Shown here in pieces: positions 52,835 through 61,194 of a stretch of DNA of 64,000 nt. The position numbers were made by a program, and so were the translations under genes. Source of the stretch: JACMLD01 sp044227095. Lineage in GTDB: Bacteria > Bacteroidota > Bacteroidia > Chitinophagales > Chitinophagaceae. Numbering within the stretch: position 1 is the stretch's first letter; each line of letters starts with the position of its first letter. The notes beneath the pieces were generated by a model. It saw only the letters and a program-made list of their open reading frames with translations. It ran no database searches and was not told the DNA's origin. The stretch spans positions 1,240,001-1,304,000 of the forward strand of contig JBGAFV010000001.1 in assembly GCA_044227095.1 (NCBI GenBank). Direction: 5' to 3'.

Positions 52835-53767
52835 TCAGGAAACTTCAGCCACCAGCTTCTTCATTTTTTGCAAACCCGTTTTTGCAACGGTTAATGGATC
52901 TTGCTGCCAGTAGGTTTTATTAAACAGCTCAAGCGAAAGTGTTTTGCTGCCGCCCATATTTTTAAGGCTGGTTAAAATTTCTTTATAAGGAGCTGCACCA
53001 TCACCGGGGTACACACGGTCTGCATCTGTTTGTTCAGCAAGTGGTTTATCTGCGGGATAGTCATTTACATGAATAATGTCTATTACTTTACCATTTACAA
53101 GTTTGAGGCAATTAAATTCTGAACCTCCGCGGTGAAGATGGTATACATCGGGCAGAATTCGTACATCAGGATCGTTTGCTGCTGCAGCTATATTCAGCGC
53201 CTGTCCAAAATTGTATACTGTACCACTGGCGCCCCAAAACTCCAGTAAAGGCATCACACCATATTTTCTTCCCAATTTTAACGTCTCACGGTACCGCTCA
53301 CCTGCTTTTTGTATATTAATGGGCTGGTCTTTGCTTACACCAGAAGGAGGCGCTGCTATTCTTTTGCAACCGAGTGCGGCCATCATTTTCATTTCTTTTT
53401 CCAGTGTTGCAAGCGCTGCGTTGCGGCGTGCATCATCATCTACCATCCATTCTGTAAAACTGATAGCATTTTCTACCCGTATTTTTTTTGAAGCAATAAG
53501 TTTTGCCAGCGTTTCAATTTTATTTCCCTGTTGCAACCATTCTTCAATATCCTTTACCCAAAGTTCTACACCATCGTAACCAGCTGCAGCCGCTATTTCT
53601 ATTGAATGTACTAAACCTGGCTTCTGGCCCATAATGGTACTCATATTAAGACAGAAACGGAAGGGGCCAGTAACTAAAGGGTTGGTTGCCGCTTGCACTA
53701 AAGCAGAAGGTAATAAACTCATGCCGGCAGTAGCAGCAGTTAGTTTGATGAGATCTCGTCTGTTCAT
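52835..53767 (-). CDS. Exported TIM-barrel sugar isomerase/epimerase-like protein
   Basis: A 310-residue protein with a Tat-type signal (MNRRDLIKLTAATAGMSLLP, cleavage near VQA), then a xylose-isomerase-like TIM barrel: FRFCLNMSTIMG, AAAGYDGVELWVKDIEEW, KIRVENAISF, MAALGCKRIAAPPSG, PLLEFWGASGT, RILPDVYHLHRGGS, IHVNDYPADKP and LSLELFNKTYW. Metal-binding Glu, Asp, His and Glu are in their usual strands. Likely a periplasmic isomerase or lyase of a sugar intermediate. Single gene on the minus strand. Confidence 0.9.
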   Translation of the reverse strand: MNRRDLIKLTAATAGMSLLPSALVQAATNPLVTGPFRFCLNMSTIMGQKPGLVHSIEIAAAAGYDGVELWVKDIEEWLQQGNKIETLAKLIASKKIRVENAISFTEWMVDDDARRNAALATLEKEMKMMAALGCKRIAAPPSGVSKDQPINIQKAGERYRETLKLGRKYGVMPLLEFWGASGTVYNFGQALNIAAAANDPDVRILPDVYHLHRGGSEFNCLKLVNGKVIDIIHVNDYPADKPLAEQTDADRVYPGDGAAPYKEILTSLKNMGGSKTLSLELFNKTYWQQDPLTVAKTGLQKMKKLVAEVS

Positions 53768-53917
53768 TAAAATGGGTTTATTATACGGTAAAACTATTTG
53801 TCTTTGAAAGATGCAGTTGCAAATTAACGTTATACAATGTAATCAATTATATGCTTTTGACGATATGCCATGTAAGCAAGTACAGAATTTATTTTAATTG
53901 AAAATTGTAGAAGGATC

Positions 53918-55474
53918 TTAAAACCGGATGATAGCAAAACCCTTTCGCCCATTTCTTAAATATGGAACAGCTATTTCATCTGTAGTAATTTGTTGCGATT
54001 GCTGAATGATAAGTGATTGATCGGATTTCCAGGAAATCATTTCCCTGTCTGAAACAAGATTGCCTTGCGTATCAAGAACTGTTGTACAACCAAAAGGATA
54101 ATCTTCCCGATCTGCATCTACACTATTATACAAGAAAATCATTTTGTTTTCCATTGGAACAAAGAGGTAAGAAAGCGAAGGAGCATTTAGTTCTGTAATT
54201 TGTTTTTTATTGATAAAGCCGCTCCAGCAACTGTCTGCACGGCGGCCGGGAAAATAAAACATGCTAAGATCTCCGCGACTGCAATTGTTTTTTAAAGCAG
54301 TAGCGGTAGTATAACGGGTGTAACCATTGGCGTTTGCCGGAAGGTAAACGGGCTTTTCTGTGTTGCTTGCAAATAAAAATTCTGGTTCAAAAGGCCGTTC
54401 ATAATTATTAGCAGTAAAAGGATTGTTGTTTGCCCTGCCATATTCTTTTAGCAACATAAAACCAAGATCGGGCACAGCAATAAAACGTTCTCTAATCAGC
54501 GTATTATCTTTTAACTGAACAGCAGGTAATGTATTGAAGCGGTAAGAAGAATCAAAATCAAAACCATCGCCGGCAAATGAATAGTGGGTTACGTGCACAT
54601 TCTTGTGCGATGTTTGCCTGTAGTTGCTTATTATTCCTGCAAAGGCTTCGCCTTTTTCATTATTAACAGACAAAGCAATGTCTTCCATCTTATAGAGCGA
54701 TGGCAATATAATTTCTTTGTAACAAATATTATTGTTGCCGCTATTAAAATGAAGAAGCAAAAAATTATTGCTGGTGCGTGAAGGCGATGCCATCAGCCAT
54801 TCTCCGTTATTGGCGAGTTGTACAGGGTCGTTATTTATAAACGAAGGGAAATTAAAGAAGTCGTCTTGTATAAAAGGTTGCGTAATAAAACCATGTTCGT
54901 ACACATTGCTGGAAATTATTTTCCAGTTCTCGTTAAAAATTATGGCGTGCAATTTTGGGGCAGAAGAAGGAACTGATTCAAACCCTAGTAAAAGCGTTTT
55001 AGTTTTGTTTGCAGAAACCGTAAGTATAAAACTATTACCCGGTTCATTAAAAGGGAAGTTAGCTATAATGCTGTCTGCATTAAGATTGCCATTGGCAGAA
55101 TACCTGCGCAATTGCACAGCGGTTTGGTTGCCTTGTTTTAATAAAACAACTTCATCAAAGAATTGATAGCCGCAAACCATGTACTTTTTTAAACTATATT
55201 CTGTAAGATTTGCTGCCGCGATGGTATTCAGCAATTGCAACCGATCGTCGTAAATTTTAAAAGATTGATCTTCCTTCATCCAGTCTTCAGCTTTTTGCTC
55301 AACATGTCTTTTTCTTACAGAAGTTTGTACCCAATAGTTATTGCCAACTTTTCCCGCAAGGGTAAAATAATCTGCCAACCGCCCGTTTAGTACGGGAGAG
55401 TATACCACCCTTTGCGCAGTTACTGTGTTGCTAAAGAGTAGCAATAGCAATATGCATTGCCGCAGCGAAAGCAT
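53918..55474 (-). CDS. Exported hypothetical protein
   Basis: A 518-residue protein from ATG 55474, which begins a signal peptide (MLSLRQCILLLLLFSNTVTA). The frame continues upstream another 89 codons, but that part looks like remnant sequence. The mature protein has many Tyr, Phe and Asn residues and beta-propeller-like repeats (WMKEDQSFKIYDDRLQLLN, YQFFDEVVLLKQGNQTAVQL, FINNDPVQLANNGEWLMAS), with no catalytic motif. Family not recognised. A secreted or surface propeller protein is a guess. Confidence 0.65.
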   Translation of the reverse strand: MLSLRQCILLLLLFSNTVTAQRVVYSPVLNGRLADYFTLAGKVGNNYWVQTSVRKRHVEQKAEDWMKEDQSFKIYDDRLQLLNTIAAANLTEYSLKKYMVCGYQFFDEVVLLKQGNQTAVQLRRYSANGNLNADSIIANFPFNEPGNSFILTVSANKTKTLLLGFESVPSSAPKLHAIIFNENWKIISSNVYEHGFITQPFIQDDFFNFPSFINNDPVQLANNGEWLMASPSRTSNNFLLLHFNSGNNNICYKEIILPSLYKMEDIALSVNNEKGEAFAGIISNYRQTSHKNVHVTHYSFAGDGFDFDSSYRFNTLPAVQLKDNTLIRERFIAVPDLGFMLLKEYGRANNNPFTANNYERPFEPEFLFASNTEKPVYLPANANGYTRYTTATALKNNCSRGDLSMFYFPGRRADSCWSGFINKKQITELNAPSLSYLFVPMENKMIFLYNSVDADREDYPFGCTTVLDTQGNLVSDREMISWKSDQSLIIQQSQQITTDEIAVPYLRNGRKGFAIIRF

Positions 55475-55619
55475 TAAAATGAGATTGAAAAATAATTTAC
55501 CGAATTTTTGTGGATTGAAGCGTTTTTGTTGAAGTAGTTTACAAAAACAAGGAAGTTTATTTTGTTTCGTTTGTTTTAGCGGTTTCGCTTTTCCTTTGCT
55601 TGGACCAAACTCAGCATTT

Positions 55620-55741
55620 AATTTTGGCGACACTGTCGCCAAAATTTCCTTGCCATAAGCGGCGCGGTTGCCTTTCAATATGTGATGATGGATGGATTGA
55701 CTGATTTGGCTACTTGTAATTTTGCATGATGAATTATACAA
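55620..55741 (-). pseudogene. Possible remnant of a DUF1016 (YhcG-type nuclease) gene
   Basis: On the minus strand, in frame with the hypothetical gene, NRAAYGKEILATVSPKLNAEF resembles the DUF1016 N-terminal motif (RAxYGKxxLxxLSxxLxxEFG), then the similarity stops. The stretch also carries a perfect palindrome (ATTTTGGCGAC, loop ACT, GTCGCCAAAAT at 55621-55645). Only about 40 residues match, so this is weak; chance similarity is possible. Confidence 0.3.
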
Positions 55742-55758
55742 GAAGGGTGGTGCATAAA

Positions 55759-55786
55759 AAAAAGACAGCCCTTAAGCTGTCTTTTT
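55759..55786 (-). terminator. Intrinsic terminator of the ThuA gene
   Basis: AAAAAGACAGC (55759-55769) pairs perfectly with GCTGTCTTTTT (55776-55786) over a 6-nt loop; on the minus strand the stem is followed by T-rich sequence. It lies 20 nt after the ThuA stop. Confidence 0.85.
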
Positions 55787-55806
55787 AAAAACAATTTCTG
55801 TTTCTC

Positions 55807-56559
55807 TTATTTCTCTCCCATTGCATATTTCATACCACCAAGTATATGTTGTAAATACACAGGGTCTGCAAAGGATTCTTTGGTATGTCCCATTTCTGTG
55901 TAATAAGAGCGGCCACCTTCAAAATCGTGGTACCATGCCATAGGGTGATTGCCATTGTTTTCGCCACCGGTATAGGAGGTTTCGTCAATTTTAATCAGCA
56001 CATGCACATCTGGATTAAGATCTTTGTAATTGTACCATTCATCCCAGCGATCCCAAACATCGGGCAGGTGTTTGGTAGAGATATGCGTTTTATCTACCAC
56101 CATTAGTTTTGCCTGTTGTTGTTTGGGGTGAGATTTAAACCAGCCACCGCAAAGCTTATTGTACCATGGCCAGTTGTATTCGCAATCTGCAGCAGCATGT
56201 ATGCCCATGTAGCCGCCGCCTTTGTGAATATAATTTTGCAGCGCTTTCTCCTGGTCTTCGCCAAATACTTTACCGGTTGTACTTAAAAATACAATGGCAT
56301 TATATTGCTTGAGGTTGGCATCATTAAACTTTAATGAGTCTGTAGTAGTGTCTACTGCAAAATGATTTTCCTGCCCGAGTTTTATAATAGCTTCAATACC
56401 TGCTGCAATACTCTCGTGGTGATACCCGTTTGTTTTAGCAAACACCAGTATCTTTTTTTCTTTTTTTGCAGGCTTTACGGGAGTGTTATTAGCCCATGCA
56501 TTACTAACAACTACAAGTGCTGATAGCAGCAAAAAACCTCTACAAACTTTTGCAAGCAT
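55807..56559 (-). CDS. ThuA domain protein, exported
   Basis: A 250-residue protein from ATG 56559 (signal peptide MLAKVCRGFLLLSALVVVSNA; a longer frame upstream covers a repeat motif). The ThuA/glutamine-amidotransferase-like fold is shown by ILVFAKTNGYHHESIAAGI, YNAIVFLSTTG, YIHKGGGYMGIHAAADCEYN (as GGGYMGIHAAAD), GGWFKSHP, HPMAWYHDFEGGRSYYTEMGH. In rhizobia ThuA works with the oxidoreductase ThuB in breakdown of trehalose and other disaccharides through 3-keto forms, which suits the keto-sugar genes around it. The reaction of this protein is unknown. Confidence 0.9.
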   Translation of the reverse strand: MLAKVCRGFLLLSALVVVSNAWANNTPVKPAKKEKKILVFAKTNGYHHESIAAGIEAIIKLGQENHFAVDTTTDSLKFNDANLKQYNAIVFLSTTGKVFGEDQEKALQNYIHKGGGYMGIHAAADCEYNWPWYNKLCGGWFKSHPKQQQAKLMVVDKTHISTKHLPDVWDRWDEWYNYKDLNPDVHVLIKIDETSYTGGENNGNHPMAWYHDFEGGRSYYTEMGHTKESFADPVYLQHILGGMKYAMGEK

Positions 56560-56629
56560 AATAAGCGATTTAAATTTTATTGATCTTGGTTTGACTTCGT
56601 TGCTTCTCATTGCTGAATAAAGAAAAAAA

Positions 56630-56653
56630 TGTACAAGAGAGTGACACAACAAC
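56630..56653 (-). promoter_or_regulatory. GTTGTGTCACTC-type motif upstream of the ThuA gene
   Basis: Read on the minus strand: GTTGTTGTGTCACTC, then TCTTGTACA. It is 71-94 nt before the ThuA start and has the same orientation relative to the gene as the copy before DUF1080 gene 2 at 49902. Confidence 0.4.
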
Positions 56654-56769
56654 AGCTTAATAGTAGCAATTATGTTTGAAACAAAAACTTACCACATGTT
56701 CACAGCGTAAAAGAGTTTTCTTCAATTATTTATTCGTACATCTTTCTACCCTCATTCGTGCAATTCGTG

Positions 56770-57510
56770 TTACAACTTCTTCACCTGAATATTCCTGAAC
56801 CAAACTGCATTGCCATGATCCTGCAAAGCAATTTTGCCAGAAGTAAATGTGCCCCAGTTTGGCATGTCTTTAAATTTGCTTCCGGCAACCAGTTTTTTCC
56901 AGTTATCATCCCACAAAGTAGTGCTTACAACGGTTACGCCATTAAGCATAAGATCAAGCTTTCCTTTGTTTACAATAATTTCTGCCTGGTTCCATTCGCC
57001 CGGTGCTTTTACAGGTTCGCTGCTGCTTTTAATTAAATCGTATAAATCGCCGGCGCGGTGCTTGGTTATTTTTCCATCGGGGTGGCCATCATTGTCCAGC
57101 ACCTGCATTTCCGGACCAGATTTAAATGTATGATCATATTTAGCAGTGTCTTCCTGTACAAGAAAGATAACACCGCTGTTACCGTTTTTAGAAATCTTCC
57201 ATTCCAGTTTCAGATCAAAATTTTCGTAGCTGTTGTTGCTAACCAGGTCGCCGCCTTTTTTAACTGAAGTATCAATAGTTAATGCGCCGTCTGCAACTTT
57301 CCAGCGGGATTCTGCAGTTGGCTGACCATAAGTATGCCAGCCGGCAGTGGTTGTACCATCAAAAATAGAAACAAAACCCGAAGCAGTGGTGCTGTCTGTA
57401 GCGGCAGGTTTTGCGGTAGCTGTGTCTTTAGTTTCTGTTGTGCTGGTATCAGCACTGTTATTGCATGCAGCCAATAAGGCCATGCATGCAGCAAGCAATG
57501 GAAGTTTCAT
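56770..57510 (-). CDS. DUF1080 lipoprotein
   Basis: A 246-residue lipoprotein: lipobox LLAAC (Cys16), a Thr/Ala-rich linker to about residue 45, then a DUF1080 domain with FVSIFDGTTTAGWHTYG, SRWKVADGALTI, FDLKLEWKISKNGNSGVIF, GPEMQVLDNDGH, GEWNQAEIIVNKGKLDLMLNG and IALQDHGNAVWFRNIQVKKL (in parts). It is more divergent than the two paralogues at 49-51 kb and has a different NGHPDGK loop. The cytochrome c gene lies 9 nt upstream in the same operon, which suggests that sugar oxidation and hydrolysis are linked. Confidence 0.93.
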   Translation of the reverse strand: MKLPLLAACMALLAACNNSADTSTTETKDTATAKPAATDSTTASGFVSIFDGTTTAGWHTYGQPTAESRWKVADGALTIDTSVKKGGDLVSNNSYENFDLKLEWKISKNGNSGVIFLVQEDTAKYDHTFKSGPEMQVLDNDGHPDGKITKHRAGDLYDLIKSSSEPVKAPGEWNQAEIIVNKGKLDLMLNGVTVVSTTLWDDNWKKLVAGSKFKDMPNWGTFTSGKIALQDHGNAVWFRNIQVKKL

Positions 57511-57519
57511 GCAGTTTAT

Positions 57520-57918
57520 TTATTTGTTTTTTAGAAGAAGAATGTATTTCACCATAGCCTTTGCATCATCAGCAGATAAAGCTGCGTGCGCCGTCATAGG
57601 TACAGAACCCCAATTGCCTGAGCCGCCTTTTATTATTTTTTCTGCCAGGGTGTTTATAGTGGCATCGTCTGCAGTGTATTTATTGGCTACATCGCGGTAC
57701 GCCGGACCGGTAGATGTTTCATCAATTTTGTGGCAGGTAAGACAATCTGCGCCACCAATTAATGCAAGGCCTTTTTGGTAATCAGGATTTGCAGAAGGAT
57801 CTGCAGCAGCTGGTTTTGCAGCAGTAGTGTCTGCACCGGTTGTACTTTTTGTTTCACCATTATTACAAGCATAGCAAGCAGCAACAATTAGTGAAAGGGC
57901 TAAAAACTTTTTTATCAT
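57520..57918 (-). CDS. Small c-type cytochrome lipoprotein
   Basis: A 132-residue mono-heme cytochrome. The lipobox YACN gives a lipid anchor near Cys18, followed by a Thr/Ala/Pro-rich linker. The heme site is CLTCHK (Cys59, Cys62, His63), and the axial Met is probably in SVPMTAH. The domain continues with TGPAYRDVANKY and the C-terminal AKAMVKYILLL helix. Similar cytochromes next to sugar oxidoreductases accept electrons in the periplasm. It is the first gene of an operon with the DUF1080 lipoprotein. Confidence 0.93.
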   Translation of the reverse strand: MIKKFLALSLIVAACYACNNGETKSTTGADTTAAKPAAADPSANPDYQKGLALIGGADCLTCHKIDETSTGPAYRDVANKYTADDATINTLAEKIIKGGSGNWGSVPMTAHAALSADDAKAMVKYILLLKNK

Positions 57919-58546
57919 AAAAACAATTTTAAAATGTAACTAAAGGTATATTGATATCTGAAATCTTTTACTGCTTTTAATTTCATAAATGAAATACAAA
58001 ATAGAACGCTGATTCTCGCAAAGAAAAGCTACAAGCTGTTAGCCATTAGCTGCAAGCTTAGCAGTTTCGAAGAAACCCCCTGTTTATTGCCTCAAAAGTT
58101 ATCGTCTCTAAAAACTCCCGTGCTTCCCTGTGTCCGCCCGCGTCTCCGTGGTAAAGAAAAGCTACAAGCTGTTAGCCATTAGCTACAAGCTGTGATTGTT
58201 TCGAAGAAACTCCCTGTTCATTGCCTCAAAAAGCTATTGCCTCAAAAAATTCCCGTGCTTCGCTGTGTCTCCGCGTCTCCGTGTAAAGAAAAGCTACAAG
58301 TTGTTAGCCATTAGCTGCAAGCTTAGCAGTTTCCAATAAACACCCTGTTCATTGCCTCAAAAAGCTATCGCCTCAAAAAATTCCCTTGCTTCCCTGTGTC
58401 CACCCGTGTCTCCGTGGTAAAAAAAAGCTACAAGTTGTTAGCCACAAGCTGCAAGCTTGGCAAACTCTCTGTCTCCGTGGTTAAAAACATAAAAACTCAT
58501 CACAATCATAATAATCTGCGTTCTGTTTTTTCACGCCGAAGGCGCA
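57919..58546. repeat. Tandem array of a 133-bp unit (about 3.5 copies)
   Basis: Units start at 58021, 58154, 58286 and 58420 (spacing 133, 132, 134), the last one partial to about 58490. Each begins AAGAAAAGCTACAAG, runs through GTTAGCCATTAGCTACAAGC-like words and CCTGTTCATTGCCTCAAAA, and ends with GTGTCTCCGTGGTAAA. The copies diverge at scattered single bases. No gene or direct-repeat/spacer alternation is present, so it is not a CRISPR array. Confidence 0.85.
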
Positions 58547-59599
58547 TCAAAGCCCTAGAATAGCCCTATTAAACTTTTCATCGCTACCCGTTCCTGCAAA
58601 ATCATCAAAAGCTTTTTCTGTTACGCGGATAATATTGTTTTTAATAAACGCAGATCCTTCCTTAGCGCCATCTTCAGGATGTTTAATAGCACACTCCCAT
58701 TCCATTACTGCCCAGCCTTTATAATCGTAAGCCGCCAGTTTACTAAAGATAGATTTAAAATCTACCTGTCCATCGCCCAATGAGCGGAAACGGCCTGCAC
58801 GGTCTATCCAGTTTTGATAACCACCATATACACCCTGTTTGCCTGTTGGATTAAACTCTGCATCTTTTACATGAAACATGCGGATGCGTTCGTGGTAGTT
58901 ATCGATGTATTCAAGATAATTAAGGCATTGCAAAACAAAATGAGAAGGATCGTAAAGTAAGCAAGCCCTTTTGTGATTGTTTACTTTTTCGAGGAACATT
59001 TCATAAGAAACGCCATCGTGCAAATCTTCTCCGGGATGAATTTCATAACAAAGGTCTACACCATTTTCATCAAACACATTCAATATAGGAAGCCAGCGTT
59101 TTGCCAGTTCTTTAAAACCAGTTTCTACCAATCCTGCCGGGCGTTGTGGCCACGGATATACTGTTTGCCAAAGCAAAGCGCCACTAAAAGTAGCATGTGC
59201 ATTCAACCCTAAATTCTGAGATGCTTTGGCAGCATATTTTAATTGTTGTACCGCCCATTCTGTTCTGGCAGTTGAATTATTGCGGTATTGTTCAGGTGCA
59301 AACCCGTCAAACAATTCATTGTAGGCAGGGTGAACGGCTACTAATTGTCCCTGCAGGTGGGTAGACAATTCAGTAATTTCTAAACCCGCACCATTTACGA
59401 TGCCTTTTATTTCGTCTGCATAAGTTTTACTTTCTGCAGCCTTTTGCAAATCAATACAGCGACTGTCCCATGTAGGAATTTGCACACCCACAAAGCCAAT
59501 GCTTTTTGCCCACTCGCAAATAGTTTTTAAAGAATTGAAAGGAGCTGCATCGCCCATAAACTGTGCAAGAAAAATTCCAGGACCTTTTAGCGTTGTCAT
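58547..59599 (-). CDS. Cytoplasmic TIM-barrel sugar isomerase/epimerase-like protein
   Basis: A 350-residue protein without a signal peptide. The TIM-barrel AP-endonuclease-2 pattern is visible: GPGIFLAQFMGD, SIGFVGVQIPTWD, LEITELSTHLQGQLVAVHP (in parts), ANAHATFSGALLW-like region NLGLNAHATFSGA, GVDLCYEIHPGED, CLLYDPSHFVLQ, MFHVKDAEF and WAVMEWECAIK. Glu, Asp, His and Glu ligands occur in order. Probably converts a keto-sugar or sugar intermediate in the cytosol. Upstream of it on the same strand, 105 nt away, is the Gfo/Idh/MocA gene. Confidence 0.9.
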   Translation of the reverse strand: MTTLKGPGIFLAQFMGDAAPFNSLKTICEWAKSIGFVGVQIPTWDSRCIDLQKAAESKTYADEIKGIVNGAGLEITELSTHLQGQLVAVHPAYNELFDGFAPEQYRNNSTARTEWAVQQLKYAAKASQNLGLNAHATFSGALLWQTVYPWPQRPAGLVETGFKELAKRWLPILNVFDENGVDLCYEIHPGEDLHDGVSYEMFLEKVNNHKRACLLYDPSHFVLQCLNYLEYIDNYHERIRMFHVKDAEFNPTGKQGVYGGYQNWIDRAGRFRSLGDGQVDFKSIFSKLAAYDYKGWAVMEWECAIKHPEDGAKEGSAFIKNNIIRVTEKAFDDFAGTGSDEKFNRAILGL

Positions 59600-59611
59600 T
59601 AAGAAGTATTT

Positions 59612-59704
59612 TGAAAAGTTATTAGCCGTTAGCTATTGGCTGTTAGTAATTACATTATCAATTTTTACTCTCGTCTTAAAAGCTAGTAGCTAATAGCTAG
59701 CAGC
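59612..59704. repeat. AGC-rich intergenic element
   Basis: AGCCGTTAGCTATTGGCTGT and AGCTAGTAGCTAATAGCTAG words flank an AT-rich centre. Same word family as at 24.5, 58.0-58.5 and 63.3 kb. It separates the TIM-barrel and Gfo/Idh/MocA genes of one direction. Confidence 0.5.
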
Positions 59705-60871
59705 TCACAACTGGTATTCCAACCATTTCTTATCGCTTTGCGCCGATGCTACAACGTTGTCTATAAATGCCATGCCACGAACGCCGTCTTCCACACCAGG
59801 AAAATCGAGCATTTCTTTTGTTGGCGTAGTGCCATCTATTTTTGCAGACAAGGTAAGCGCAAAGTTTCTGTAAATATTTGCGAATGCTTCAAGATAACCT
59901 TCGGGATGACCACCAGGCGTACGTGCGTTATGCGTTGCAAAACTACTAAGCCTGTCGCCATAATTGCCACCAGCCCTTAATATTTGTGTTGGTTGATCAA
60001 GCCATTTCACCAATAAAGTATTGGGTTCGTGCTGTGCCCATTCTATACCACCTTTTTCTCCGTACACTCTTATTTTAAGAGCATTTTCTTCACCTGCTGC
60101 TACCTGGCTTGCCATTAAAACGCCAGCGGCGCCATTATCTAATTTCAACAATACGTTGCCGTCATCATCCAATGCACGGCCCGGAACCATAATATTAAGA
60201 TCTGCGCAAAGGTGCGTAATTTTTGCGCCGGTTATATATTCTGCAAGATGTGCTGCGTGTGTACCAATATCTCCCATAGCGCCGGCTTTACCACTTTTCT
60301 TCGGGTCTGTTCTCCATGCGGCCTGTGCATTGCCTTCGCGTTCGCTCATTTTGCTAAGCCATCCCTGCGGGTATTCAACCCATACTTTTCTAATCTTTCC
60401 CAATGCCCCATCTTTTATCATTTGCTTAGCATGTTTCACCAATGGATAACCGGAGTATGTATGTGTTAAACAAAGCAGCAAACCTGTTTCTTCTACTTTT
60501 TTCTTTAATTGTTTTGCTTCATCGCTTGTAAAAGCAATTGGTTTTTCAATCACTACATGAAAACCATTTTCAAGCGCCATCATAGCAGGGGCAAAATGTG
60601 CAAAGTTTGGTGTAACGATGGTTACAAAATCCATGCGCTTGTCTGCAGGTAATGCAGCTTCTTTTTTTATCATCTCCTCGTAATTAAGATAGATACGGTC
60701 TTCCGGTAAAAAAAGCATGTGACCAGATTCTTTGGCCACTTCCGGATTGATGCTAAGCGCACCGCATGCTACTTCTATTAATCCATCCATATTGGCTGCA
60801 AGGCGATGAATAGCTCCTATAAATGCGTCTTTGCCACCACCAATCATTCCCATTCTTAACTTTCTGTTCAT
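59705..60871 (-). CDS. Cytoplasmic Gfo/Idh/MocA family oxidoreductase
   Basis: A 388-residue protein from ATG 60871 (MNRKLRMGMIGGG); a longer frame upstream has no protein-like sequence. It has the Rossmann GMIGGGKDAFIGAIHR, ACGALSINPEVA, TIVTPNFAHFAPAM and the catalytic-lysine motif VIEKPIAF. The C-terminal domain includes GAMGDIGTHAAHLAEYI, where the active-site Asp/His residues lie. No signal peptide, in contrast to the Tat-exported paralogues at 5.1 and 47.5 kb. Likely reduces a keto-sugar with NAD(P)H in the cytosol (inference). Divergent from the MFS gene. Confidence 0.92.
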   Translation of the reverse strand: MNRKLRMGMIGGGKDAFIGAIHRLAANMDGLIEVACGALSINPEVAKESGHMLFLPEDRIYLNYEEMIKKEAALPADKRMDFVTIVTPNFAHFAPAMMALENGFHVVIEKPIAFTSDEAKQLKKKVEETGLLLCLTHTYSGYPLVKHAKQMIKDGALGKIRKVWVEYPQGWLSKMSEREGNAQAAWRTDPKKSGKAGAMGDIGTHAAHLAEYITGAKITHLCADLNIMVPGRALDDDGNVLLKLDNGAAGVLMASQVAAGEENALKIRVYGEKGGIEWAQHEPNTLLVKWLDQPTQILRAGGNYGDRLSSFATHNARTPGGHPEGYLEAFANIYRNFALTLSAKIDGTTPTKEMLDFPGVEDGVRGMAFIDNVVASAQSDKKWLEYQL

Positions 60872-61194
60872 TGTAATAGCGTTAAAAAGATTTAATAATA
60901 AAGTATCGTTACCGGATAATAAAGTATTGGTACAAGCAATCTGATCTATAAAGAAAAGAATGTGACAGGAAAAGTAAGAAAGTCTTTTCAAAAAAAATGA
61001 TCAAATAAATAAATTGTAAGGTGGTAATTCTAAAAAATAAAAATTACATTTAGCTCCGCAATTTTTGCGGACAGCTTTGAGTTTTACCTGTTTAAGTTTT
61101 TTCCGGAGGAACCTTGCATTAGCAGGGATGGAATAGTTTAAGACAGGTTAAATCTGAAACATGTCCGGTTTTTTCCACCTAACCTTTTAACGAT
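60872..61194. other. Divergent regulatory region between the Gfo/Idh/MocA and MFS genes
   Basis: A 323-bp spacer holding the promoters of both directions. It carries the palindrome at 61055-61071. TTTTACCTGTTTAA (61082-61095) and TTAAGACAGGTTAAA (61139-61153) are inverted relatives and could pair in the leader RNA of the MFS gene. No gene or known riboswitch is visible. Confidence 0.5.
61055..61071. promoter_or_regulatory. Candidate operator palindrome
   Basis: TCCGCAATTTTTGCGGA is a perfect 7-bp inverted repeat around TTT. It sits between two divergent sugar-metabolism genes and has no T-run suited to termination, so a repressor or activator site is plausible. Confidence 0.45.

Noticed and set aside
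58021..58490. CRISPR array
   Set aside because: The repeats are 133 bp with no unique spacers, and no cas genes are near.
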